A program made the translations under genes and the position numbers. A DNA stretch of 64,000 bases from Athripsodes cinereus. Its lineage: Eukaryota; Arthropoda; Insecta; Trichoptera; Leptoceridae. Below the pieces are notes generated by a model. It ran no database searches, had not been told where the DNA came from, and saw only the letters and a program-made list of their open reading frames with translations. How positions within the stretch are numbered: position 1 is the stretch's first letter; each line of letters starts with the position of its first letter. This document shows positions 55,550 through 64,000 of the stretch, one piece after another. The stretch is from positions 26,239,542 through 26,303,541 of the forward strand of contig OX388305.1 of the NCBI GenBank assembly GCA_947579605.1, given 5' to 3'.

Positions 55550-56345
55550 CAAAATATGAGGACCGAGTTCCATGAATGCAGTTTGGTGGAGAATAGCTCA
55601 GAAAATGATAATATGGATCTTGCCGGATCATTTTATGGTCCAATTTTTTTTAGCCCCCCCCTTCAAATTTTTACGAAAATCGATGGAGTACATACTACAA
55701 AGTAATTTTATTGACTATACTGCTATCCCATCATGGCATATTCCACAAGTGGGGTAGTCAGCTGACCAACCAAATGTAACAAACATGCAAGCTGCCCTTT
55801 CCGTGCCAAATTCTCGATAAAATGGATGAGAGCACCTCATATGATGCATTTAAGAGAGTTATGCTCTATAATTACCACCGAGTAGTTGATCCCCTTTCTT
55901 ATGAAGAGGGCATATATTTCCTTCATTCCACTCTGTGGGCATTATCTGTATTCTCCATGCCCCCTCTACAGTTGTGCATACATGGAAGAAGTATATCCTG
56001 AAGAAATGATCTGCACATCAGATACCTTACATTTGATAACGGCTACAGTACAAACACTTATATGGAACAATATTTTTATTTTTTTTTGACACGGAGAGGG
56101 CAGCTTGCATGTTTATTACATTTGGTTGGTCAGCTGGCTGCCCCACTTGTGGAATATGCCATGATGGGATAGCAGTATAGTCAATAAAATTACTTTATAG
56201 CATGTACTCCATCGATTTTCATACAAATTTGAAGGAGGGGGGGGCTAAAAAAAATTGGACCATAAAATGATCCGGCAAGATCCATATTATCATTTTCTGA
56301 GCTATTCTATACCAAACTGCATTCATGGAACTCAGTCCTCATATT
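55550..56345. repeat. 800-bp fold-back with about 255-bp arms
   Basis: Left arm 55550-55805 and right arm 56088-56345 are inverted copies (CCATGAATGCAGTTTGGT..., GATCTTGCCGGATCATTTTA..., GGCATATTCCACAAGTGGGG). Each arm includes an R1 repeat. The 280-bp centre holds a minus-strand RT fragment. It separates the two parts of the copia relic. Confidence 0.8.
55891..55944 (-). pseudogene. Reverse transcriptase fragment in fold-back centre
   Basis: IMPTEWNEGNICPLHKKG matches the W-x-I-x-P-x-KKG box of LINE reverse transcriptases. Only about 18 residues are convincing. Confidence 0.4.
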
Positions 56346-56369
56346 TTACATACGCACTTCCCTCTAGAG

Positions 56370-56531
56370 CAGTGATTCCCAAGGTGGGGCATCACGCCTC
56401 AGAGTTGGGGCACCGCGCTTGCACATATTATTGAAAATTTACCAAATTTAATTAAAAAAGAGGCCGGTGGGGCATATGACTTATGAAATGACTACGGTGG
56501 GGAATGGCATGAAGAAGGTTGGGAAACACTG
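56370..56531. mobile_element. 162-bp hAT MITE
   Basis: 8-bp duplication CTCTAGAG (56362-56369; 56532-56539), ends CAGTGATTCCCAA and TTGGGAAACACTG (one mismatch), a common hAT terminus. Confidence 0.92.
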
Positions 56532-56647
56532 CTCTAGAGCTTGGTCTATATAGCAAAATATGGAAATTTACTGAGAATTCAAAACATATTGAGGTACTCT
56601 TTCACTTTGTAAATGAATGTTATGGTGATAGAATAAATAATTGATGT

Positions 56648-56708
56648 AAGTAAAGAAAATACAGATGAAAATATTGCAGATTTATTAACAAAAGCTTTAG
56701 GTAAAAAT
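56648..56708 (+). pseudogene. Ty1/copia relic: end of pol
   Basis: VSKENTDENIADLLTKALGK is the usual end of copia pol (N.AD..TK.L). It continues the relic at 55110-55475 after the fold-back and MITE. The R1 repeat follows directly. Confidence 0.6.
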
Positions 56709-56950
56709 ACTACTACTATACCATCATGGCATATCCCACAAGTGGGGTAGACAGCAGACCAGCTGCATATAAAACATGCAAGCTGTCTTCTCCATGCCAA
56801 TATAAAATTAAGACATTCAGGATGGGTGGCAAACCTCATCGCTGAATTTAAGATGTAAAATGTCTTATTTTTTCAAACACCTGCCTTTTACAGGACACTC
56901 GAAAACTTATGGAGAAGAGTGGGAGACCAATTCTTTACCGGGTGCTCCAC
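56705..56950 (-). repeat. Interspersed repeat R1, longest copy
   Basis: CATCATGGCATATCCCACAA, CAAGCTGTCTTCTCCATGCC, GACATTCAGGATGGGTGGCA, then CACCTGCCTTTTACAGGACA and GAGTGGGAGACCAATTCTTT. The last part is also the core of the 104-bp unit at 5731. Confidence 0.75.
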
Positions 56951-57264
56951 GGGATAGGTAAAAATAAGTTTATAAAAATGTTGAACATTGTTTGAATTAT
57001 TGTTATGTATTTTAAATTAGGTAATTTGAATCAAGTGTTTCTTTCTGCTATAAGTTATTGATCAGGATGGTATTATACTTAGTATAGAATATAAATTTAA
57101 GGAGGCATGTTGGTAATATGTAAATTTATTTACTATCTATAGTTTGTATATTATATATGTATTGTGTTTTAAAAAGGAACTACCTTTTTCTTGTTATAAA
57201 ATAATTGTGTCAATCAAGTAAAATTGCACTGTAAGTGTGTTTTTCATTTCGAATATTCAACACA
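56951..57264. other. AT-rich stretch, no gene
   Basis: No recognisable feature. Confidence 0.4.
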
Positions 57265-57958
57265 TCCTTTAGGCTTGACTAAACCATTATACACCTGTAT
57301 TTATTATAGATAAATGTATAATAATAATAAAGAATTTATTTTCAAAATAAATTTACATATTATTATAGCCTTGAGGCAATGTTTTTCAGTAAACCTATTC
57401 TTTATCTTCTCTACGTGTCTTGTCGGGTCCCCCCCCCTGACGTTGACGACCACCTGGGAGAAATCCTTCCTGTTCTGAACAGCACGAAACAGCTCCTCCA
57501 CACCTCTCATCCCGGTCCACTCCTGAATGTTCTGGAGCCAGGAAAGCCGCCTTCTTCCAACCCCTCTACAGCCCTCAATCTTCCCTTCTTTGACCAGATT
57601 TAGGATGGCATATTTTTCTCCTCTCATTATGTGACCAAAATATGAAGTTTTACGGAGCTTGATTGTTGTGAAATAGAGAATTCTCTATGAGCATTTGCTC
57701 TACGTAATACTTCAACGCTAGGTACTTGTCATGTCAGTCCAAGATATTCTTAACATTCTTCAGTGGATCCACATTTCAAACGCTTCCAAGCGGTTAATGG
57801 TATTAACCTTGAGGGTCCATGCCTCGACCTATAAATAAGACCTCAAGGCTATATGTAAATTTATTTTGACAATTAATTGTTTATTATCATTATACATTTA
57901 TCTATAATACTAATATATACAGCTGTATAATGGTTTAGTCAAGCCTAAAGGATGTTAC
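57265..57958. repeat. Fold-back with about 115-bp arms around a LINE tail
   Basis: ACATCCTTTAGGCTTGACTA (57265) is mirrored by TAGTCAAGCCTAAAGGATGT (ending about 57953); the match continues (ATAGATAAATGTATAATAAT; AATTTACATAT; CCTTGAGG). It encloses an RTE-like LINE tail almost exactly. Confidence 0.75.
57385..57855 (-). pseudogene. RTE-like LINE C-terminal remnant
   Basis: Broken frames downward from about 57850: WTLKVNTINRLEAFEMWIH, RMLRISWTD, HIMRGEKYAILNLVKEGKIE then GVGRRRLSWLQNIQEWTG, typical of the C terminus of RTE-like elements. The last piece (57627-57304) is open but has no Met context of its own. Confidence 0.7.
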
Positions 57959-58389
57959 TAAACCTATTAGCAAATTTTATTTTTATTTTGTTGCCAACAA
58001 AATTACTTTTATTTATATTACCAATGATGTTTCAATTGACTTATTCAAATAAATATGTTAAAATCATTGATTTCTAAAATAAATATTTAGTAAAAAGGAT
58101 GTTACATTTATGTGCAATTTGATTTTTTATGACACACCCCATTCTGATTAGAGAAAGTCAAGTGTTTGAATAAACATACTAGATTTACAGCGTGGTATAT
58201 TTTTTTGGAGTTCTTGTGTTTCAACATTTTCTAATAACAATAATAATACACTGTTTCACTTCTTATCTTTAAGTTGATAATGGTTTTTCCTACTAATGCT
58301 GAAGTATAGGACATCCTTTATAGCTGAAGAAGAATGCAGATAATATGGTAGATAAATATTTGGGACACAAAAATAAACATGGTAAAGAT

Positions 58390-58690
58390 AGCCATACAGC
58401 GGAGTTGCCAAGAATAAGGCTTGGCTGGTCTGCTTATGGCAAACTTAAATTCATCTACGAGAACAAGCAAGTTCAAATATGTCTAAAACGTAGTCGATGA
58501 GCAATGTGTCCTACCTGTGGCAACATATTGACTAGAAACAAGGTCAATCACCTGAAAAAGTTGAGGTGCACACAACGATCCCTGGCAAGACATATGCTGG
58601 GTGTGAGCCTTAGTGATAGAATAAGAAATGAGGAAATCAAACGTGGAACCCAAGTTGTTGACGTCATGAATCGTAAAGTAACACTATTTT
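58390..58690 (+). pseudogene. LINE C-terminal remnant (RTE-like), plus strand
   Basis: ELPRIRLGWSAYGKLKFIYE, then KKLRCTQRSLARHMLGVSL and DRIRNEEIKRGTQVVDV. The Q-R-...-MLGVSL-DRIRNEEI box is characteristic. A stop at 58498 and missing pieces show decay. Confidence 0.75.
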
Positions 58691-58779
58691 TTAATGTCAT
58701 TCAAAGGTGTTCTTTAAATGTGTTTAACTTTTTTATGCAGGGCATACAAAATAATTATTTATAATATCTACCTTCATCT

Positions 58780-59204
58780 CAATTTATAAAACATTTGTTA
58801 TATGTGCGTTTTCATTTATTTATTTATTCTATTTGCACATCATTATGTAAGTGTTAACAAAACAATATAAATTTTAAAAAAACTAGGACGATATGCAGTG
58901 GCGAGATTATCACTATAAAGTGATTTCTTCCATCTAACCACGACACATTGAGTTACCTAGTTAAAACAAATTTACTTACATAAAATATAATACAAAACAT
59001 CAATGCAAATTTCATACCAAATTAGTGAAGATAATATTTTCATTTTGTAATAAATGAACAAATATCTCTTCATAAATAAAGGCTAGCACGCAATTTAGCT
59101 CCTATATAATTATAAAAACATTTTTTCTTTAATTTGCAATTGATTTTAAAAACAAAATGACATCGCAATTAACCTTAAATAATAATGGTGAATACATCCC
59201 ATAC
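58780..59204. other. Intergenic stretch before NDUFS6
   Basis: AT-rich; no gene. Confidence 0.4.
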
Positions 59205-59305
59205 ACTTTAAATTTGACAGCTGCAATATGTACGGTGCGGTAATCTATGGTACGGTACGATGTTCGAAGTATTTGTATGTCTATTAGCCGCTCGTGTTTG
59301 ATACA
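59205..59305 (-). repeat. Inverted-repeat arm, partner at 53705-53830
   Basis: See 53705. Ends about 120 bp before the NDUFS6 start codon, so it may overlap the promoter region. Confidence 0.6.
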
Positions 59306-59427
59306 AGTAAACAAAGAAGAAGAAAAAAATGACATTTTCGTTTTGACGTTTTCCCTATAGTGTTTTGGTCAGTGATCGATTTTGGTTTTGAAATCAAATT
59401 GTCGAGTATTTTTTTTATATAAACACA

Positions 59428-60768
59428 ATGTCGCTCATACGTAATGTTCGCTTATTGAAGGAAGTGAAACAGTTTAGATGTATAACGCCTGTTCGCACTT
59501 TTGTCGATAAATCAGCTGATATTGAAACACACACAGGACAGGTTGGTGTTGGTCGAAAATTTCTGTTTTCCATTTAAAATTAACTATTTTTCACTATTTT
59601 TAAACAATAAATTGATTTCTTGTTTTTAATATTATCAAATATAACTATTTTTTCTGTCGACTTCATCTTTGGTTACTTGATGTTGTCTTACATAATAGGT
59701 GTATTGTGTACAATAAGCTAACTGGTACATAAATAGTTAAAGAACAACACATAAGCAGCCCTAGACAAATCACATTTAGCGTTACGTTTTCGTTTGAATA
59801 TAGATGTTGTGAGAAAGTGTCAATTTTTGTTGCTAAATAGACAAGTATTGTTTGCAAGGGAACTAAAACTTAATGCTAAATGTGTTTTGTCTACGGGCCC
59901 AGGAATTAGGACACAAATTGAAATATGCTGACACGCTTCTTTTCTGGACTTCTGAATTATGTCTAATTATGTTGTGCTCATCAAACATACTTATTTCCCA
60001 GTGATATGTTACAACTAGATTCGCAATGTCATACAAATATTCCCTAAAAATGTATACCCACCCGTCGAGGTACAATACCTGAGTAATATATATTCATCTC
60101 TTTTCTTTTGTATATATTCATCTCTATCTACCGGCCTTTGTCGTCTGTTACAATCCCCATTCTCATATTGTCTATCTCTTGTTATCTACAAACAATTTAT
60201 ATGTGTGTCGCTTTTTTTCAAACTAAAAATTGCGGCACCAAGGACCGCAACGAGATTTTATTGATGGTACATGTTTGAGATTCATATTGCAAATCTAGGT
60301 ATAACATATCACTGTTATTTCCCAACATTTAAGTGAATTACAAATAAAAATATCTTAAAAATCCGTATTTAAGATTAGGTTTTTTCTGTTTCCCAGAAGC
60401 TACATTAATAGAAGTGTCCTATGATATTAATATAAAATGAAGCAGAATATTTAGTAATTTCATTTGACTTAATACATTTACTCTGCTAACCAACTTTTAG
60501 AACATTGTGTTCCATCTTACAATCAAGAACAGTTGATTAAGTTGTATTTTATATAAATTTCAAACAATTCAATTAATTTGTTGATTTGCAGAAATGGGAC
60601 TCAGATGACTATAGGATGGCACGTTTTGCATTGGCACCTAAGCAAGTTAATTCTAATTGGGCAGCAAAATTAATTGCAGAAGTTCCTCCACAAGAAACAG
60701 ACAAAAGAGTTGTTTGGTGTGACGGGGGTAGCGGACCTGAAGGGCATCCAAGAGTTTATATCAATTTG
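59428..60768 (+). CDS. NDUFS6: NADH dehydrogenase iron-sulfur protein 6, mitochondrial (exons 1-2; last exon outside window)
   Basis: Zinc-binding subunit of the peripheral (N) arm of respiratory complex I in the mitochondrial matrix, needed in its assembly. Exon 1 is 59428-59541 (38 codons, MSLIRNVRLLKEVKQFRCIT, a basic mitochondrial presequence, ending ETHTGQ); exon 2 is 60592-60768 (59 codons, KWDSDDYRMARFALAPKQVN to EGHPRVYINL). Both introns are phase 0 with AG acceptor TTTGCAG and donors GTTGGT and GTATGT. THTGQ, DYR..RF, LIAE.P and CDGG...GHP.VYINL are conserved in the family; C and H of the zinc site are present, the final CxxC (CGYCG) must lie in the next exon, which is not in the window. 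Looks functional. Confidence 0.93.
59542..60591 (+). other. NDUFS6 intron 1
   Basis: 1.05 kb, AT-rich, no recognisable element; small minus-strand frames at 59663 and 59863 are unsupported. Confidence 0.8.
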
Positions 60769-60887
60769 GTATGTTGCATAGTCACTAAATATAATATGAC
60801 TATCTATTTTTTATGCACATTATATCAATGGTTAACGACAATTGTGGCTAGCATTCATTTGTGCGTAATCCAATTTGTACCATCGAC

Positions 60888-63780
60888 CAGTGGCGTAGCT
60901 AGGGTCATCTGCGCCCGGGGACATGGCACAAAGTCTGCGCCCCTTTCTCGGTGCCCCCAAGAAAATTTTGAAATTTTACGGTTTATATGGTTCATTTTCG
61001 AAGCATCAATCTGGTATTTTAATGAAATAGAATACAGACTAATAATTCTCTTTACGATTGTAAACAATTTATTTGAATAAAACTATTATTTAACTATTTA
61101 TTAACAATATAAAAACAGCTTTCGCCTTTACAAACATGCAAAATAAAAGGAAACACAATAAATGTAAAATACTCAAACATAACTTAGTGTACATAAAATG
61201 ATGCAAAAGAAAAATAATATTTAGAATTCACAACATGTGAATAAAGTTGCCTGATATGTTGAGACTTTCAAACAAGTATAATTTTTTTTTACTCTCGAAC
61301 TTTTTTTTTAGATGGCCATTTTTCTAACGTGCCGTGGGTGATTTTTAATGAAAATAGATCTTCAGAAAAATTATTGTATCTTTTTTATTTATTAACATAT
61401 CGAGATAATTTAAAAAAATATATTTTAAGTACAAAATTTCCTAGTTTAAAAAATATTTTAGATCATCGATATCTATCGAAAAATTGCTAAATTTTGCTTC
61501 AAATATACAACTCCAAAGTAGAAAATTTCTCATTTTCGCATCATTATTTCAGAATGAAAACAACAAATATCATTGATATTTTTTATTTACAGAGATATTT
61601 TATGTCACTGCCCTCAGAAGCAGTGCAGATGAATTTAAGATAATCCTTCTTTTTCTATAACTATTTAGTCGAACTTTGTACTTATGTGAAAAAATGCAAA
61701 TTTTGGAAACAAATATCTGAAAACGGACTGAATGTTTTCTTTTGAAAATTTTACAACATATTAATCGTATTCTTATTGATAAGTGGCAGGAATCATGTGA
61801 GTGATATCAGAGCGGTTTTTGGGATATAGTGTTTTTCCCGCGGACTGTTTTTGTAAAAAGAAATCAATACAAAATTCTTAATATTTTTTGTTTGAAACCG
61901 TAGCGAAATAATTTTAAAAACATTATATTGAGTAATTATGAGAAGTTGAGAAGTAATAATAATTTTGGTATATATTGATATTTCATTATATATTTTAATA
62001 AATACCAAAACTTCATCTCAAGGTCATTATTTGTTTTATGAAAAAAGATGTTTTTATACGAAATTTTTAAATAGAAAAGAGTAAGATTTCATTGTTTTTT
62101 TTTGCATAATAAATACTTTATATATTACTCTCAGACAAAGAAATATGAAATGTCCAAAAGGAGCGCTCAATTTTTTATGATTGAAATAGTGACACTCTTT
62201 CGACCGTTAAATCCATTATTTAAAGTTCTTTATCTGATTTTTTTCAAAAAAATTTGAAAATAATATCTTCTAGTTACAGTTAATAAACCACAGAAGTTAT
62301 TTGTATGTAGTCCAAGTGGTTTTTAAAATATGGTGTTTTGAATTTGTTCATACCAAAATATAGTCTCATCATTACTCAATATAATGTTTTTTTAAATAAT
62401 TTCGCTACTGTTTCAAACAAAAAAAATTAAGGATTTTGTATTGATTTCTTTTAACAAAAACTGCCCGCGGGAAAAACATTGTATCCCAAAAACCGCTCCG
62501 ATATCACTCATATAATTCCTGCCACTTATCAATAAGAATACGATTAATATTTTGTAAAATTTTCAAAAGAAAATATTCAGTCCATTTTCAGACAAGTATT
62601 TATTTACAAAATTTCCATTTTTTCACAAAAGTGCAAAGTTCGACTAGTTATAGAAAAAGAAGGATTATCTTAAATTCATCTGCACTGCTTCTGAGGGCAG
62701 TGACATAAAATATCTCTGTAAATGAAAATATCAATGATGATATTTGTTGTTTTCATTCTGAAATAATGATGCGATAATGAGAAATTTTCTACTTTGGAGT
62801 TGTATATTTGAAGCAAAAATTTAGCAATCTTTCGATAGATATCAATGATCTAAAATATTTTTAAGACTAGAGAATTTTGTACTTAAAATATATTTTTTTA
62901 AATTATAATTATTATTATTGGATCACTTATATTGCGCTGTTTTTGTAATGAAATCACTTCAAGAGCGCATTTACAAGATTATTTGTCACCTCAATTTATT
63001 TTTATTAATTTTAAAATACAAATTATCTCGATATGTTAATAAATAAAAAAGATACAATAATTTTTCTGAAGATCTATTTTCATTAAAAATCACCCACGGC
63101 ACGTTAGAAAAATGGCGGAAAAAAATATATTCGAGAGCAAAAAAATAATGCTTGTTTGAAAGTCTCAACACATCAGGCAATTGACAGGCAAAGTATAAAA
63201 ACATCGAGCAACAATTTTTACATTTTTTGGTTGCTTTTAAATGGATTGATACAAATACAAGTAAAATAAAATAAAATTACCGAAAAATTTGCTAGATTTA
63301 AAATATTATTTAAAACAACAACTTACTTGCTACATTTCTATGCAATGACAAATTTATATCTTTTCAACTAATGGGAAGTATTATATTTTTTCTTTACACT
63401 CACGTAAAATCCTGTATTCGACTCAAAGATATCCAACCTGAATAATTGTTAAAACCAGATGTCTCTTTCAGTTATGAAGAAAAATATTTGAACCTGAACT
63501 GATCTTTGTTAAAAAAAGAAAACGCCATCAGCAATCCTGTATTGTGGATACTTCATTTTGTTCAATGCTCAATGGGGGCGCCAAAATCGTGTTTGCCAGC
63601 TGATTTGCAATAAAGATATTTGTGAAGCTCCAAAATTCAATCTTGCAAAAGTATTTGGGATACGTTAGTTTACATCAAAATAAAATTAAAAAAAAATAGT
63701 TTTCATACTCATTTTGGCGCCCCCTAATGTGGCGCCCGGGGACATATGTCCCCCCCTGCCCCCCCCTAGCTACGCCACTG
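60888..63780. mobile_element. 2.9-kb fold-back hAT in NDUFS6 intron 2
   Basis: 8-bp duplication CCATCGAC (60880-60887; 63781-63788). Ends CAGTGGCGTAGCTAGGG and CCCTAGCTACGCCACTG are perfect inverted repeats; both continue with GCGCCCGGGGACAT. Inside, long inverted arms run about 61247-62000 and 62335-63181 (for example GTTGCCTGATATGTTGAGAC against its inverse at 63181; CCGCGG-containing blocks near 61782 and 62464). The right arm has about 110 extra bases (about 62900-63010). The centre is about 330 bp. No transposase frame. Confidence 0.92.
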
Positions 63781-63788
63781 CCATCGAC

Positions 63789-64000
63789 ATATTATGAAAA
63801 TTACTTTATGTATCTATGTTGGATGATTTATTCTGTGCCGTTTAATGTAGCATCCATCTCAAGGGCGCGAAGAAAAGACATTTATCAAGAAATTATATTA
63901 TTATTAGTATAAGCTATCAAGCAGGCAGCTAGAGCTGATGTGCTTGATATCCACACTATTGATGTCACTGTACACAGTCAAGCCCGTTCTTAAACAAATT
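63789..64000. other. Right edge, NDUFS6 intron 2 continues
   Basis: A short protein-like run KQAARADVLDIHTIDVTVHS (about 63918-63980) is visible after a stop; I do not recognise it. No NDUFS6 last exon here. Confidence 0.4.

Noticed and set aside
63918..63980. NDUFS6 last exon
   Set aside because: The run KQAARADVLDIHTIDVTVHS lacks the expected CGYCG zinc motif, and no acceptor in the right phase precedes it.

Overview
AT-rich eukaryotic DNA, most likely from an insect. The support is two intron-bearing nuclear genes of metazoan type embedded in dense arthropod-style transposons: hAT, pogo/Tigger, Tc1/mariner-type MITEs, CR1-like and RTE-like LINEs, a Ty1/copia relic and tRNA-derived SINEs. 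I cannot fix the order; nothing in the window is diagnostic. There is no sign of bacterial, phage or CRISPR content.

Host genes. (1) POFUT1 / O-fut1, protein O-fucosyltransferase 1, minus strand 37803-33492: four coding exons that join in frame to 388 codons, with a signal peptide and a C-terminal HDEL. (2) NDUFS6, the 13-kDa zinc-binding subunit of mitochondrial complex I, plus strand from 59428: two coding exons are present and the last lies beyond the right edge. Their introns carry repeats: a 114-bp tandem array and a SINE in POFUT1 intron 1, and a 2.9-kb fold-back hAT in NDUFS6 intron 2.

Layout. 0-5.6 kb: two genes of one transposase-like family (recognised by an SDGC/SDSC...QN box; I call it DUF7869/Sola-like), both frameshifted, the second flanked by repeated GTCCCACCCGTCAC boxes. 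5.6-12.7 kb: a 104-bp tandem array split by a CR1-like LINE and by a 3.6-kb terminal-inverted-repeat element that holds an RTE-like LINE and a 76-codon remnant of the same transposase family. 12.7-16.7 kb: a broken second CR1-like LINE whose 3' hairpin covaries with that of the first. 17.6-29.4 kb: a decayed hAT, then a pogo-like element split by 3.8 kb of unrecognised DNA and by an apparently intact autonomous hAT (24982-28014), then another LINE piece. 30.4-32.2 kb: an element with about 150-bp inverted repeats and a TTAA-like target. 38.3-52.6 kb: one minus-strand LINE cut into pieces by at least six later insertions, four with exact duplications (three 8-bp or 9-bp, one TA). 53-59 kb: more hAT MITEs, fold-backs, a copia relic and LINE tails.

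How parts relate. Most of the window can be read as insertion events dated relative to one another by target-site duplications. I identified seven hAT-type elements with exact 8-bp duplications, a 9-bp-duplication element, two head-to-tail copies sharing CTA, and TA-flanked MITEs. The most interesting pattern is that the DUF7869/Sola-like elements carry their terminal motif repeated several times inside their ends and share a 5'-UTR-intron gene layout.
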